This document shows, piece by piece, positions 45,301 to 58,587 of a DNA stretch of 64,000 bases. Origin of the DNA: Emmonsiellopsis sp. PD_33 (Eukaryota; Ascomycota; Eurotiomycetes; Onygenales; Ajellomycetaceae); the NCBI GenBank assembly GCA_032988165.1, contig JANTQF010000092.1, positions 1 to 64,000 of the forward strand, read 5' to 3'. The translations under genes and the position numbers were made by a program. The notes below the pieces were generated by a model. It saw only the letters and a list, made by a program, of their open reading frames with translations. It was not told where the DNA came from and did not search any database. Numbering within the stretch: the first letter of the stretch is position 1; every line of letters begins with the position of its first letter.

Positions 45301-46852
45301 TCTCTAAGATCTAGCTTAGAAAAGTATTTCATCTCACTCAGCCAGTCCATCATTTCTTCAATAAGTGGTAGTGGAGTACAGTCCTTAATAGTTATCCTAT
45401 TCAAACCTCAATAGTCTATACAAAGTCAAAGACTACCATCCTTTTTGGGTACAAATAGTATTAGAGCTCCAGCTGGGCTTCATGAAGGTCAAATCCAATT
45501 TCAAGACTGCATCTCTTCCAAGAATTTTCATAATGTATCCAGTTCTTTCACAGATAAGTTATATAAGGGGCCATAGAGTAGTGAAGTGTCATCAATTAAA
45601 TTGATTTCATACACCACTTTTTCCACATTAGCCAATTTTGATGCACCTTTTTCTGAAAAGACAGCAGAAAACTTTTTAAATACATTTTATATACATAGAT
45701 CTAATAAGGACTCCAATGCTCCTATACACAGCATAATCAAGGCCTAACCTGGAGGACCTATATCAATTTCATTACTAGTAATACAATAAACACAGGGTGC
45801 ATCCTGAATCATTTTTGCAAACTTCTTGGAACTTTCAATAGTTATTTGATCATTAGTGAGGTAATAACATCATATTTGAGCAACCCAATCAATTAGTGGG
45901 TTATTCATTAACATCCACAGCATTCCTAGAATAATATCCTCATCTAACATTTTTATAACTTGACAAGGTAAATCTTCTTCATTTGAATGGCCTTCTGAAT
46001 CAGTAGCTTTTATTAAAATCATCTTTGAACCAAATCAGAAACAAAAATCACCTGTAGGAAATCAAGTCATGCCTGAAATTTCTGGAACTTTCCATTCATA
46101 CTTAGTGAGATATTTTGCAGCTATGCAATTCACCTGTGACTCAGGATCAAATAGGCAACAAGTCATAACCACACTGGAGGGAGTATTAACAAGCATGGTA
46201 AAATAAAGATGAAGGTTCAAGTGTAGTTATTACTGATTGGAAGTATCTTCTATTTGGACTGCAGAGATTTTTAGAACATTCTTGCTGTCCTTTTTCTTCC
46301 CTTTATCAAACCAGCAATCCTTTACATAATAACCAGATTTGCCACAATTAAAATAGAGATTCTTATCCTCTCTGTTCTTCTGCTCTTTTGGAGAAATGTT
46401 ATTAGTAGATTTGGGAGATGGCTTTGAAATGAATCTATCTTACCTACATTTCATACCCTTCTCATTCATGCTGGTAACTATAGGATGCCTGATATTGTGA
46501 AAATCAGCATCTGTATCAGCAGATTGGTTTTGCTGAGAAGGTTGTCAGAGTTTCTTCAATTAAGATTAAAGATAAGATGCTAGATTAACTAGCTCTATTC
46601 AATCCATTGGAATAATCTGATAATTGTTGATAGTATTCTGAATTGAGGGATGCAGCTTAGCATAAAAAAGCTGTGTTTATAAGATATGAAGGTGATGTTC
46701 AAGCTCATTCTAATATTCATTAAAAGAAGCTTTAAAAGCATGAATCAATTGATTCTCTTGTTGAACTAGATTATGAAATCAAGAAGCAGCAAGATAGCCA
46801 TAATTGCAATGATCCTTAAGTTGATTCATAAGAAACTCTTTGAATTCATTCT
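42365..46852 (-). pseudogene. Chromovirus pol and 3' part of gag, decayed
   Basis: Read right to left: rest of gag with a CCHC-like knuckle (NCGKSGYYVKDCWF, ~46,310-46,360; one Cys and the His appear changed to Tyr); protease region ~46.1 kb; reverse transcriptase ~45.5-44.9 kb (YEHFEFYVMPMGLCNALATFQ; active site YLND where YxDD is expected, ~45,115-45,126); RNase H ~44.7-44.2 kb; integrase with H2C2 finger (CIHHDDSYAGHFGIDKMKELL...VVDYVNTCNVY, ~43,565-43,700) and core with FHPQSDGQTE; and a C-terminal chromodomain (IEYVVERVLDK...YLVKWEEYPDLENTWESKENLENA, ~42,420-42,590). Stops are mainly TGA where Arg (CGA) or Trp is expected, for example TAF*MKYEHF. The chromodomain would direct integration to modified histones in an active element. 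Confidence 0.85.
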
Positions 46853-47249
46853 AGTTAAACTAGTGTTGTTTTTTTTTGGGTTCAGGTTGAAAAAGTGTCT
46901 CTGCGGCCTGCCCAAACAGGTTAGCAGGTTGGGTGGATTGGGTTAAACCTGAAAAGTCAGGTTAGTGGGTTAGTAGAGGGCAACCTGTCTGACCCACTGT
47001 GGGTTACCAGAAATAGCTAGCACCAATTTGATCACTAAATTTACCTGATATGGACATTTATGCCTGCATATTTGAAAGTATATATGTACAATACCATTAA
47101 GCATGAGCTGATACAGACATATTCACCATGATTCAGTAAAACATAGATGAAAATAAACATTCTTTAATCCAACTAAAGTTTAATTATAACTATCTATAAG
47201 TAATAGAAAACAACATGTTATCCTCAAACCCTCAAATCTGATTACAATG

Positions 47250-48361
47250 CTAACCCACCTAATTCTCAGTTAATAGTTCCTCATCCAAACTGGTACCATG
47301 CTTGGTCAATACTCCATCTGAATAAGAATACAAATCCAATTGAGCTAAAATGACTCCTCACATCCTATCCAAAGAAACACCCTATTTACCCTCCTTTTGC
47401 AATTCCTCCAGCCATCCTTTAGGTCCATCATTGACTGGGGCATTATTGGCTGGGGACACTGGGCAAAATCCCACCAGTTGTTTAACTGTATCTGCTAGTG
47501 GGGGGAGGTTTGCCCACTCTATGATGTCTCATCCAACTAGGGACATCAACTGAGGTCCATCCATATCATATCATTTTGCATGTGAAATGACAAATAGAAG
47601 GGTGTCATTATAATTAGACCACAGAAAACAGCATGCCTCCTCAGTAACCTAATGAATACTCTTTATAGTATCTATAGAATTGGTGAAAGCAACTCCATCC
47701 TCCACTTACTTCTGAAACTCACAATAATTTCCAAATTGCAAACAATGATCTGAAAGCTTCATTTCAAGCTAATAGTAGAATTAAGGGAAGCATTCCTCCA
47801 GTCACAATCAGAAATAGTAAGGCATGCTATGTGGAGGAACAAACTTAAATGGGGGACCTATATCAGCACAAGAATTAATATTATACATCAGTATTCCCAA
47901 CCTATAATAAGTACAAGCAATGAGCAACATACTTTCATATCAATAAATAGCTCTCTCCAGGTCCAAGGAGTAGGTGGCTTGGAATGAGAGAGCCAACATG
48001 AGAATGGTGTTAAGCTCAGTAGACTAATAGTAGGAATATAGAAGCTCCTAATGAATTCAGCAAGGCTTGCAATTAAGATCACAACCATGATCTATTCCCA
48101 TTAGTAATGATATTGCACTGTAAGTGGACAGAGAAGTACCTTCAGTATTGGCCTTTAACATGTAATTATAGAGATGATGATGGAAGTACTCCTCATCAGT
48201 AGAAAAATCTCCTTAAGAAGATGATGGCTGGGGCAGATGTCCACCATCACCAGTCATAGTTGCAGGCTGGGGTGAGTGTCCACTGTTGCTAGCCACAGTT
48301 ACAGGCTGGGGCAGGTGTTCACCATTGATAGAGATAGTTGCAGGATGAAATGTAGACTCCA
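47250..48361 (-). pseudogene. hAT cargo gene remnant A
   Basis: ATG at 48,361 on the minus strand, then a repeated motif with three copies of a GxHxPQPxT-type segment (GEHLPQPVTVASNSGHSPQPATMTGDGGHLPQPSSS), followed by DEEYFHHHLYNYML and a donor GTACTTCTC near 48,140. Further left are exon-like pieces (for example near 47,610-47,530, SHAKCYDMDGPQLMSLVGWD). No domain is recognised. It is related along its length to remnant B, which has the same start-proximal DEE-FHHQLF stretch and a similar Gly-Pro...Cys region. Confidence 0.45.
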
Positions 48362-48889
48362 TGATAGCAGAGATGAACTGAGTTAAAAGACAGGATCAAA
48401 AGACAGGGTCAAGAGACAGAGTTGAAAGATAGAATCAAAAGATGCAGATAGAATTCATCAATTTTAGAGAAGAAGGGTAGGTATTTAATCATGCAGACAG
48501 ACACCTAAGATTCCAATGTAGACTGAGGAAGGAAGGGTGCCAAGTGAGCCATGCATTGCATATAGCTATTACTCTGGGAGAATATGAAGGATTGTCATAA
48601 CAAGCTTTGATTGATTATACAGCATGCAAGTCACATCTAGAAATATGCACTGTGCTATAATATCAAGCTATCTCATAGTAAAGGCATAATCCTCAGGCAT
48701 TCATTCACAGACTTCAAGGAATAATGAAAGACCTTCAATGCAGTAACCTATATTAAACTTTAGTTTAAACTAATAAAGTGTGATTATGCATGAGAGGTAT
48801 GTAGCATGCTAAGACAATATATAAAAATCTGATATGTATAATTCCAACTTAAGTTCAACAGTAAATCCTTATGAAATTAAAGCATAATA

Positions 48890-49960
48890 ACCAGCTACAC
48901 CAATTTCCATTTTCTTGCTCCCTCCTCCAAATTAGCCTGTACCTATGACAATGGATAGTCTAGACTTTCCCTGGTCATCTCATAGATTACTTCCAATCTA
49001 TTCAAAGAATAGCTCTCTCTTTCTTCTCTATGCTTATCTCTATCCCAAGTAAATTCATCATCATCTTCAGAATTATAGTCTGATTGGTGGAACTCCTCAT
49101 CAGAAGACTCATGCAATACTGGATATTCCCCTGGTGAAAGGTATGACTTTGTAGTTGTCTCTCAAGCTGCCTTCCTCCACTCTACTCTATTGCATGCATT
49201 CAGGGACATGAACATTGGTCCATTCATACTGTATCAGCTGGGGCAATTAATATAGAATGGAAGGTTGACATCAGGAAAGATTTATAGAAACTTAAGTGCC
49301 TTCTTACCAACCTAACAAATAGTGTTCATTATAACAGCATAGTTCTAAAAAGCTCCCCCATAGCCCATTTACTCTCTAAGCTGATAAAACTTGGGAAACA
49401 TATCATAACCCTCTCCAACTATACATCTAAGGGAATGGCAGAAGTCTGAGAAGCATTCATGTAGCTGTAAATCAAGTAAATGTAGCTGTGAAGCATAATA
49501 CACAGATGGAAATGATAAATCAGGTGGAGAGTTCATCTCTACCTAATATATCAGTAATTACATTCAACAATAGTAGGATCTAAAGAGAAACTAACCTTCA
49601 TAGCCAAGAATGTATGTCTCAAGGTCATGAGTGTACTCCACTTGTTGATGTAGGGTAAATGCAAGAACAGTGTTCAGCTCAGTAGTCTAATAGTATCAGT
49701 ATAGAATCTCCCATTTAACCATGCAAACTTTGCAGTTAAGATCACAATCATGTTCTAAACTCTCATCAGCAAGAAATATTACAAGATAAGTAGATGATGT
49801 ATACAATACCTTCCATATTAGTGTTTTGTGTGAAGATAAAGAGTTGATGATGGAACTACTCCTCATCAGTCACATAATCTTTACACTAATATGAAGGATG
49901 GGGTGGGGAATCCACATTAGAAGATGTGGCTGATGGATGTGTAGTAGGCAGCATTTCTAT
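48890..49960 (-). pseudogene. hAT cargo gene remnant B, paralogue of A
   Basis: ATG near 49,950 on the minus strand (MLPTTHPSATSSNVDSPPHPSY), then stops and TDEE*FHHQLFIFTQNTN followed by a donor GTATTG near 49,812. Order and spacing parallel remnant A (start, Pro-rich stretch, DEE.FHH.L, intron, then a block around GGACCAATG/GGTCC). The pair lie in the same orientation about 1.6 kb apart and look like an old tandem duplication. A plus-strand 61-codon ORF at 49,926-50,111 covers the start region and is considered a shadow. Confidence 0.45.
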
Positions 49961-51144
49961 TAAGAAAGAAGATGGATTGGGAGGGACTGGCATTTCAGTT
50001 GAGGCAGGAGATGCATGGGTGATAGATCATGATGAATTTAGCAGGGAAATATGGTATTATTTAACTCCCACAGACAAACCTGGGGAATTCCAATTGAGAC
50101 TGGAAGCCTAATGCTTTAACAAATTGAAATAGAATGTAATAATGAACTTTAGTTCTTTATGTAATCTGCAAGCCATAGAGATGAAACCAGTCTTTATTAT
50201 GAGATCTTTCTTGAGGATGCTTGAAAGGTTGCAGATTGTAATTAATAAAGAGATGTGTTAAAAATTACAATCAATGAATTGAACTTCTATTTAAAGTAAC
50301 AAAGTGTGATTATGCACAGGATCTATCATGTTCCAGGAGCATGTGAAGTTAATCAACAAAACAAATATGGTAGGCATAATAATAGTGACTGTTCAATATA
50401 GTCTTTGAATATCTTTATCTCAAAGATTATAAGTGAATCCTACAGGCAGAGCATGATATTATCTTAAAAAGCCTTTTATAAATGAATGTTACATCACACA
50501 ACTGATGTGGATCAAGGTATTTCCATAAAGAAGAATAATATGCATTATTATTATCATAATTAATTCTGATTGGGTAACCTTCATTACATTCACAAATATA
50601 TATATATATCTAGATCATTGTTCTCTGATCATATAATAAAGCTATTAGTGAAGGTGTTCTTCAATGCAAATACAAATTAAACATCAAAGAATCTAAGTTC
50701 AATAATGAAATCTACCATAATAAAGAATGATTCCACAGTTAAACACATTATATTCTTTACTCTGTGTAAAAGACATTAATAACCAGGTAACAATGCCACT
50801 TTATTGATGGTGTTTACCCCACTAGTTATTTCAATGATAACATACATACTAATTTAAGAAGTAAACCACACCAGAACATAAATCACAACAAGTAAGCTAG
50901 TCAGATATAAGGCAGGCTCAACATCTTCCTCTCTTAATTTTCTTTCCCTTAGCAACCTATCTTGTTTATTTACCCCACCCCCCTTGTTTTTCTTATCTAC
51001 CCTGATTTGATAATTCAACTGAGTTCAACTCTCTAATTGCTGATTCTAGGTAAGTCTAAAATTCAACTTTAGTTCTATTTTTATACTTCTTAGAATCTTC
51101 AATACTGATATTCAACTTTGATTGGATTCAATCCCTACCCTACT

Positions 51145-54100
51145 ATGATAGCACAGCCAACTACTACAAATGATATAGCTATGAATGATCTGCAGGCCTC
51201 ATCTACAAGTAGTGACTTCAGTAGCTCTTCTAAATTTGAGTAATCAATAAATGACAACAGAGCACACAATGATCATCATGTTGATCATGGACTGGCCATG
51301 CTATTTATTAGTGATAATCAATAAGATTCTAATATTAATGACATTTCAGTTAATCATAACAAAATCTTTATTAAGTCTACACTTCTGGGAATGACAATTG
51401 TTGACATTCAGAGTTTGAACCTAGAATGACTGGGGACAGTGTAGAACTACAACATGTCTGAAGAACACATCATTAAATTAATCACCTCCTTTTACAAAAA
51501 GGGCATTGACTAGTATGAAGTTAATACCCATTTTAAGGCTTCAATTCAACATGCTAATTTTGATGCTCTTGTCAAGCAATTCATCAAGAAGAACAGCAGT
51601 GATATCAGAAGACAAGTAGTCAATCAAATTAAAACTATTATTACTCATGACCTCAAGCAAATGATATATCTCAATCTCCTAGTTTCAATTGATCAGAACT
51701 CTCTAATATTAGAGGCTGAACAACACCATCACTATACATTGATTCAGCATAATGATAAGATTAATATACCTGATGCACTAGTCTCAGATGATGTAAGTTT
51801 CTCTTCCTCATGAATATTAAACTTCAGTTGAATACTGATACAGCTAAATTCAGGCATATCTTTAGTGTTGCAAATTCTATGATGCCTAAATCCTGTACAG
51901 CAATTAGAATGCACTGAACTCCCTTAGAGCTAATAAATATAATATGTACCAGCCAAGCTCCAACAGCAATAGTTTCCAGGCAATTACTCTCAGCCTTAAG
52001 GCTAAGAATATCAATGAATGAAGCAAACTACTAAAGAATAAAACCACTCTCACTTACTGAATTATGACTACATTCAGGATAAATATCAACAACAGTAGGC
52101 ATTGAATGACAGTTTTGTGAAATAATAATTTGCACCCAGTCTTTACAGGTTATATTACATCTTTGTATGGACAGAAAACTTTCTCAATCACCACTGCAGA
52201 TAAGATTGTGGGATACAAGATGGATCAGGTTAGTTACATTCAAAGGTTTTCATCACATACTTGAATATCAATATTGAACTTAAGTTAGTTTTGGAATCCC
52301 ATCTTCAAGCATCACATGTATTTCTTGACTCTCTCATTTAGCAATCATCTTTCAAAGGTCAATAAATCAGACCTACTCCAACTAATGTCCTTTGATTTGC
52401 CACTTCATGATGATGATCTTCATCCTCTGTTCTTTCCAGATGTTAGCAATATGACAGCTCACATTCTCAAGAGAAAATTGGCAGTTAAGAACAAATATTT
52501 CATGAGCAAAGAAGAAGGGCACTGTTTACCACAAATAAGACTGGCTTTTATATAGCACAGTAAATAGTACACAACTCATCATCCTAGTTTTCTAAGCTGT
52601 GTTTCAGATGAGCAGTATCAGCAAATATTTATGAAGATTCAATAGGTATCTCATGAGATCAACAATGTCCAGATGTGGCCTTCAATTCTTTAGACACTCA
52701 ATCTGATTATAAACCCCCTTTAAAAGTTATTACCTCACATTATATTTTTTATCATCTCCAACTGGATCATACCAGCCAATTCATCTCATGAGTACCATTC
52801 TTTCCAGTGGCCAAACACAATTTCAATAATTCTTAACAATAATGATGATGAGGTATATGAGAGAGCTGTGGGTCTCATTGCAGCACTCTGAATGTATATT
52901 TCCACCTCAAATAATGCATTCTCTATGTCAGTTTTCCATAACCAGGTAAGTAAAGTTAAACTTAAGTTCAATTTCAGCATGTTAATATTCACAGTTCAAA
53001 CTGCCCTCTGGCTATATTATCAACCCCAATTGTAGGACTGATAGTGATGAGATAATTGCATACCAGTCAAAGTTTACTTAACCCCATTGGAGGCAGTTGA
53101 TCTCAATCTGTAAGGAGCATCAGATATTACTATTTACAGGCTGTATGGATGTATTCAACAGTGTTGATAAGCTTGTAGATTTCTCTGCTAATCAACATCA
53201 TTTTATTTCATTTTCTAATCAATGATCTAAAATGAGATGAAATTGACTACCTTGTGAGGTGTCCAGATTGCAGATTCACAGATTATAAATAACTATGAGT
53301 TGAATAAATACAAACAGCTGATCAACCTCAGAGTCAAAGAGCAACTCCACAGTGAGAGTGCTGTTTTCAGGGCTATTTTCTAATACCATCACCTCAAGCA
53401 GCTGCTGATCAACACCCTGTGTTATAAATTCTCCCCTGTAGTACATACTAAGAGCCATCAGGCCCTACTTTTCACTTCTCAGGTAAACTCTTTATCTACC
53501 TACTGTTATTGATATTAAACTTTAATTGATTTAACTTGATTATTATGGTTACTAACTTGATTCAAAACAGCTACAACTAGATTCTGCATGAGAGGATGTT
53601 CTGCAATATGAGGCTATCATTTCAAATACTGGGTAGTAATGCACCCCAGAAAATATAGCTGAGGATCTAGCACAGTTCACCCTTAATTATCATACAGTTC
53701 AACACATCATTGAAGGTCATATAAGAGTAGAGCCACTACTCCTTAATGAAAGCTAGTTACATTCAGAGAAAATCCAAGATAACTCTGAGTTACTCATTAA
53801 GTTAAGAAGATATATAGAGACATTAGAGGAGGTTCCCAGGCACAGCCTTCTGAAGTGATGTGGCCCCAGCAAGAAGGTCTCCACCAAGAAGATAAAGAAG
53901 GCCAACAATAATATAATCAAGAAACCCACTATCTCCCCTCAGAAAAAGTAAAAGACATCATAGAGCAAGCCTAAGGACAATGAGCCTGTCTTAGATAGGG
54001 CAGAATCAGCATAGGATGAAATGAGAAGTCCTGTACCCACTATTACTCCCACATTAATAAAGAAGGGTGGAGGGGCTAAAGAGGCCAAAGCACCTAAGAG

Positions 54101-54164
54101 GGCTAAAGCACCTAAGGGTGGTGCTGCAACACATAAGGCTTCTACACAAGATACAAAGAATTGA
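51145..54164 (+). pseudogene. hAT cargo gene C, long multi-exon, unknown
   Basis: ATG at 51,145 (MIAQPTTTNDIAMNDLQASS). The first exon runs to a GTAAGT at 51,794 with a few stops. Later exons include WPNTISIILNNNDDEVYERAVGLIAAL (~52,800-52,890) and ISTSNNAFSMSVFHNQ before GTAAGT at ~52,946, and another donor at ~53,482. The C-terminus is strongly basic (GPSKKVSTKKIKKAN...GGGAKEAKAPKRAKAPKGG), typical of nuclear, nucleic-acid-associated proteins. No family was recognised. Its introns carry the TTGAACTTAAGTTCAA-like palindrome. The coding frame is broken by TAA/TAG/TGA, so it is a decayed gene. Confidence 0.5.
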
Positions 54165-54810
54165 TGCAGTTCACTAAGTTGTTTGCTCCTTTATTTATTC
54201 TTAATATAATAAGCTGGGCTTGCAGGATGGATGATTCAGTTGTCTTTAATGACTGAGTGTATAGTTTTACAAGACATGAGAAGGTGCATCTGAAGGTCAT
54301 TAATGTTGTTTGTCTTTATTTTTTTACATCCACCTGAATTGAACTTCAGTTCAATGTTGATCATGTCAATTAGTGGTTTAATATGTTGTTCTCTGCAGAA
54401 GGATTAGATGTTCATAGGATGATCTGATTGTATGCTCTTTCTAGTTAGTTAAATTGATTGAATTAATATTTCATTTCTTTTTCTTCTTGATCCAGTGCCA
54501 TTAACAGGGAGGCTTCTATTAATAGCTATTCATCTAGTTTCAAATCAACTATTAGTAACTGAAGACAACCTGACATGTCTATTCATACTGGTATACATAA
54601 TACTCTTCCTCTTTCTGTAGTTTTCTCTTTTTCATTTTTTTTTTCAACCCAAGAAAAAAAAGGCATCACATAAATATTCAGTAATCCCTATCTCTTAAAT
54701 ATATTAATTCAACTTAAGTTCAATTATCTCTCATCCTCAGTCTATAACTATCTACTCATTTAATTATATTTATCTTCCTCATCTGAAAGTTTATCAGTTC
54801 ATTCTATATT

Positions 54811-57516
54811 ATGCCTTCATCCACCATATCATCCAGCTCTATGTTCTTCAATGGCAGGAACCAACCATCACCAGATCAATCCACTTCAAGCTCAGTGGTC
54901 CAGAAAACACCAACAGTCCCTCCAGGCCAGTTAGATCACACTAACACAGTTAGTCTTAGTAGCTTACTGGCTAATAATCATACATCTCAATCAAATAGAG
55001 TACTACCTGGACTGATCATTATCATCAGCAGAAATCACAGCAAGTATTGTGTCATTCTTAACAAGGAGAATCATCTGGATTTCCTTCAGTGATAAAAGAC
55101 CACAAAATAGCTAATTACCCATCTCAAGCTCACTGAGAAGATAGCTGCTTGAGGTTCCACATGACAAACAAGTCAGATGTGGAGGAAATTCAATGAGGCA
55201 GCAACATATCCTAATGGGGTCCTAAAGGTGTAGTGTATACATTGCAGCCAGCTTATGGCCAATCCAACCCCAAAAAACCATGGCATAAAGACCCTTAGTT
55301 GTCATCTCAAGAAGTATGCTACTCAAATCCAGAAACAGAGCAAGTCACAGTACAAACACAAAATGATAGAGTTCTTTGCCTGGGAGGATGTAAGTTTTTC
55401 TATTTCTTGCTATTCAATTAAAGTTTCAACTAACTATTAGCTAGAAAGTAAATACCTGTTCAGTCCTGAACAAGGAGAATCTTCTGGCTCAGCTAGTTAA
55501 GATAATCATCACCACTTAGACTCTATTTAACATTATCTATCATTCAGAGTTCAAGTAGCTGATTCAGATGGCAGCATCCAATCCATTCTTAGGGATTCTC
55601 ACTCAACAGACTGTCACAAACCATCTACTTGTAAACTCACAGAAGATTGTAATAGATCAGCTGGAGAAATTATCTTCAACCTCACAAATCTCAATCAGTA
55701 TTAACTGCTGAATATCATTCTACAGAAATCTCTCCTTCATGAGGATACTTGATCATTTTATCTCTAAGGATTGGCAACCTGTGGATATGCTACTTGGTTT
55801 TGAGTATATTTATGGATCACATACTGGTCAGGAGCTGGTAAATCTCATCTTAAAATGTGCAGATGAGTATCACCTTAGAGGTTGAATCTTAGCTAATACA
55901 ACTAACAATACAGAGAATAATGACACACTCACCCAGGCACTCTTCTAGGTAATATGAACAAGCCAGTTAACCTCACAGTTTATTGATTTAGAGTTGTAGA
56001 AGTTAGGGATGAACCAGCATGTCCCTTGCCTAGTATATATATTTCAACTATATTTAAATGTCATCTTCCAATAGATTGACATAAATGCCCAGGAGGAACT
56101 GAATTCTACCCTAGATGATGACCTTTTTGATGAGAATATTAGTAGCACTTTATAAAAGATATAAAGTGTTTTACTTCTGAACCTAATGATCTTTCTGACT
56201 GTTTCATTTTCATCAAGACTTATTAGTTTACTCAATTTATCTATCACTTCCCACAATAAGTCTCTTATTTTAAGAAATGTCAGCTCAAGTTCTCTCACAC
56301 AATAGCACTCACAGTGCAAACTGATTGCCCTACACAATGAGACTCAACATACCTTCTATTGAAACAGCTACTGAAGCTTTGAAAGGCTGTGGACTACTTT
56401 ACTCTCTATTATGATTTTACAGACTATCCTCCCTCTTTCTCAGCTACTGAGTAGAAGCAAATTACTTATCTTGTGAATATCTATTTAGTATTTAGAAGTC
56501 TGATAAACAGTCTGTCTCAGAAAAAGAAGTCCTTCCTTTCTCATGTGTTTCACATGTATAATTATCTTTTCAACCTCCTTGGATTCATCAAACATGCTCT
56601 CTCCAGGAAACACTGTGCTTAGCATGATTAACTCTGAAAGGGTATTCAGAATGCAACAACCAAGTTACACTAGTACTACTTAAAGACAAATGGGAACCAT
56701 AGCTATCTTTATGCCATGGCAATATATCTCCATCCAGGCCTTAAACCATTGGAGTTCCACAATAGTGTCTAGTTGGATGACAATGTGGACTGGTACAAGG
56801 AATACCTGAGTGTCTTTATGAAGATGTATCAACTATATAAGGGGAAACTGACACAGGAATCAATGACAGGTTCATTCCCTTAAGGTCATAAAAATGTTCA
56901 GAAGCACAAGCATGGGCACATCACACTGGAGAAAGTTTTAAACAATGTGGATCAACACTGCAAATATAAATATAGATCATCCAGTTGAAGTCATCCTCCC
57001 CCTATAATCTTATCATAAGAAATTGAGTAGTATCTCAATGAAGATATGTTTTTCTCCTTCTAATCATATTGAACTTAAGTTCTAATTCATTGTTTAGAGT
57101 TAATGAAAAACATATTGCTACTTAACTACTAGAAATAGAGATAAGCACAGTTTCCCATCCTCACCTATATTGCATGTGACATCCTGGCCATGCAGAGCAA
57201 CACAATAAAGCTAGAATGTACATTCTCAATTTCCCATCAGGTCTGTGCATACCTTTAAAATCACCTGCAACCATCAACTATTCAAGCCATCATGCTCCAT
57301 TATATGGGTGACTAGTGCTAGATGTGGAAGGCATTCATCCCACCTCCCAGTACATATATGGGTGATGGGGTATATATGGGGGATGATGGGTCAGGCAATG
57401 AGGATGAGGAGAAAGATGATGAACTCTCAGATAATTACATATCAGACTTTAATGATTTGGATGAAGTTGTAGATGAGGTTGAGAGCCAGGATGAGGGAAA
57501 GATGATGCTCAGATAG
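54811..57516 (+). pseudogene. hAT transposase, decayed
   Basis: N-terminal Ser/Thr/Pro-rich segment from ATG 54,811 (PSSTISSSSMFFNGRNQPSP), then a BED-type zinc finger (MWRKFNEAATYPNGV.KVQCIHC...LSCHLKKYA, ~55,175-55,340; the last Cys appears changed to Tyr). The catalytic domain is spread over exons between 55.5 and 57.0 kb, including AIYLHPGLKPLEFHNS and WYKEYLSVFMKMYQLYKG near 56,720-56,850. Then comes EIE.YLNEDM and the hAT C-terminal dimerisation segment (ACDILAMQSNTIKLECTFSISHQ, ~57,170-57,240). The last exon is acidic (57,322-57,516, GDDGSGNEDEEKDDELSDNYIS). Introns use GTAAGT-type donors. Many TAG/TGA stops show it is inactive. Confidence 0.75.
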
Positions 57517-58160
57517 AATACCTTATCAACTAATATTCTCCTGAGAAAGCTTTATCATCTCTGAAGTGCATTGTACAATGCAACACTATCTTAGCAGCTT
57601 ATCCCCCAGATGATGATTAACAACAATTATCTTCTTCCATCTACCCCATCACAGCTCAATTCACCCTGTTGTTCACAGTGGACACCCTGAAAAGTAGAAC
57701 TGGAGGATTTCATTTCACATTAGATTACTTGAGGGAGTAATAGACCTAGATTGTAGTGCTTTTCATTTATTTTAGACAGTATTTTTCTCCTCTAATATGT
57801 TTTGGGCTATTAATAGTTAATAAATACCATTTCATTTATCTTTTAGCACTTGGTTAATAATAATTCTTCTGGCACTACAGTGAAAAAGACTAATGTGATG
57901 GATGGAACTAAAGTTCAATTCTTGCACATAACAGTACTGTATTAATATAACTTAATTAAATCTTGAGGTGAATTTATGTATGTATAACTTTATTTTTCAA
58001 ACCCAGCAGGTTTGAAAAAATTAATTGGGTTTGACTCTGAAAACTCAACATAAGAAAAAAAAAAACAGCAGTAAGTAAACCCACCCAAGTGAGGCTTTTT
58101 TTTTTTTCAGGTTTGAAACCCAGTAGGTTCACAGGTCAAGTTTACAACACTAAGTTAAAC

Positions 58161-58540
58161 ATTATCTCTTCATAACATAATTCTAACTCCTTAATACTCT
58201 AAGTCATCTCAACTGTTTCTCATAGCCATGTCACAGCATACAGGACACAGGCATGATTGCAAGAGAATTTTTCAGAAGCTAACTCATATTTGTGTTCAAG
58301 AAAACAGGTAAATATATGATACTCATTGATAGATTTTCTATAATAAGGTGTTGAATCACCCATCTTAATATCATGATATTTAGGAAGGGTGATCTCTTCT
58401 CATAAGGTCTTTATAGGTTTATTATGAGTAAAAATAGTATAACTTAATAAGTTATTCAGTTCAGATGCCTCAGAGTCAGAAGGAGTAGAGGCATCACAAT
58501 TAGAGTCATAAATCACTGTAACTGGCTTTGGCATCAACAT
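58161..58540 (-). pseudogene. Chromovirus gag, 5' part
   Basis: ATG at 58,540 on the minus strand (MLMPKPVTVIYDSNCDASTPSDSE), in frame to the hAT target duplication (YEEIMFN). It continues at 46,852 with NEFKEFLMNQLKDHCNYGYLAAS and the capsid-like FNEY.NELEHHLHIL.TQLFYAKLHPSIQ. The join is through one copy of AGTTAAAC. Confidence 0.7.
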
Positions 58541-58587
58541 GCTACTAATAGCTTGCCTCTGTAATGATCAGAGGAGCAATTCAAACT

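Larger units (their letters stand above)
46861..58152 (+). mobile_element. Giant hAT DNA transposon (11.3 kb) with cargo genes
   Basis: The ends are TAGTGTTGT (46,861) and the inverted ACAACACTA (ending 58,152), matching the hAT TIR form TAGNGTTG. Identical 8-bp duplications AGTTAAAC flank it (46,853-46,860 and 58,153-58,160), the hAT hallmark. Subterminal regions on both sides are rich in GGGTT/CAGGTT/AACCTG motifs with long T-runs (46,869-47,005 and 57,998-58,135). It is inserted in the chromovirus gag frame, which continues across the site. Besides the transposase (about 54.8-57.5 kb) it holds a plus-strand gene (51.1-54.2 kb) and two related minus-strand gene remnants (47.3-50.0 kb). At 11.3 kb it is several times longer than typical 3-5 kb fungal hAT elements. 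Confidence 0.92.

Noticed and set aside
57245..57472. 75-codon ORF overlapping the hAT transposase end
   Set aside because: Out of frame with the acidic last exon (57,322-57,516), which carries the protein-like sequence; treated as a shadow.
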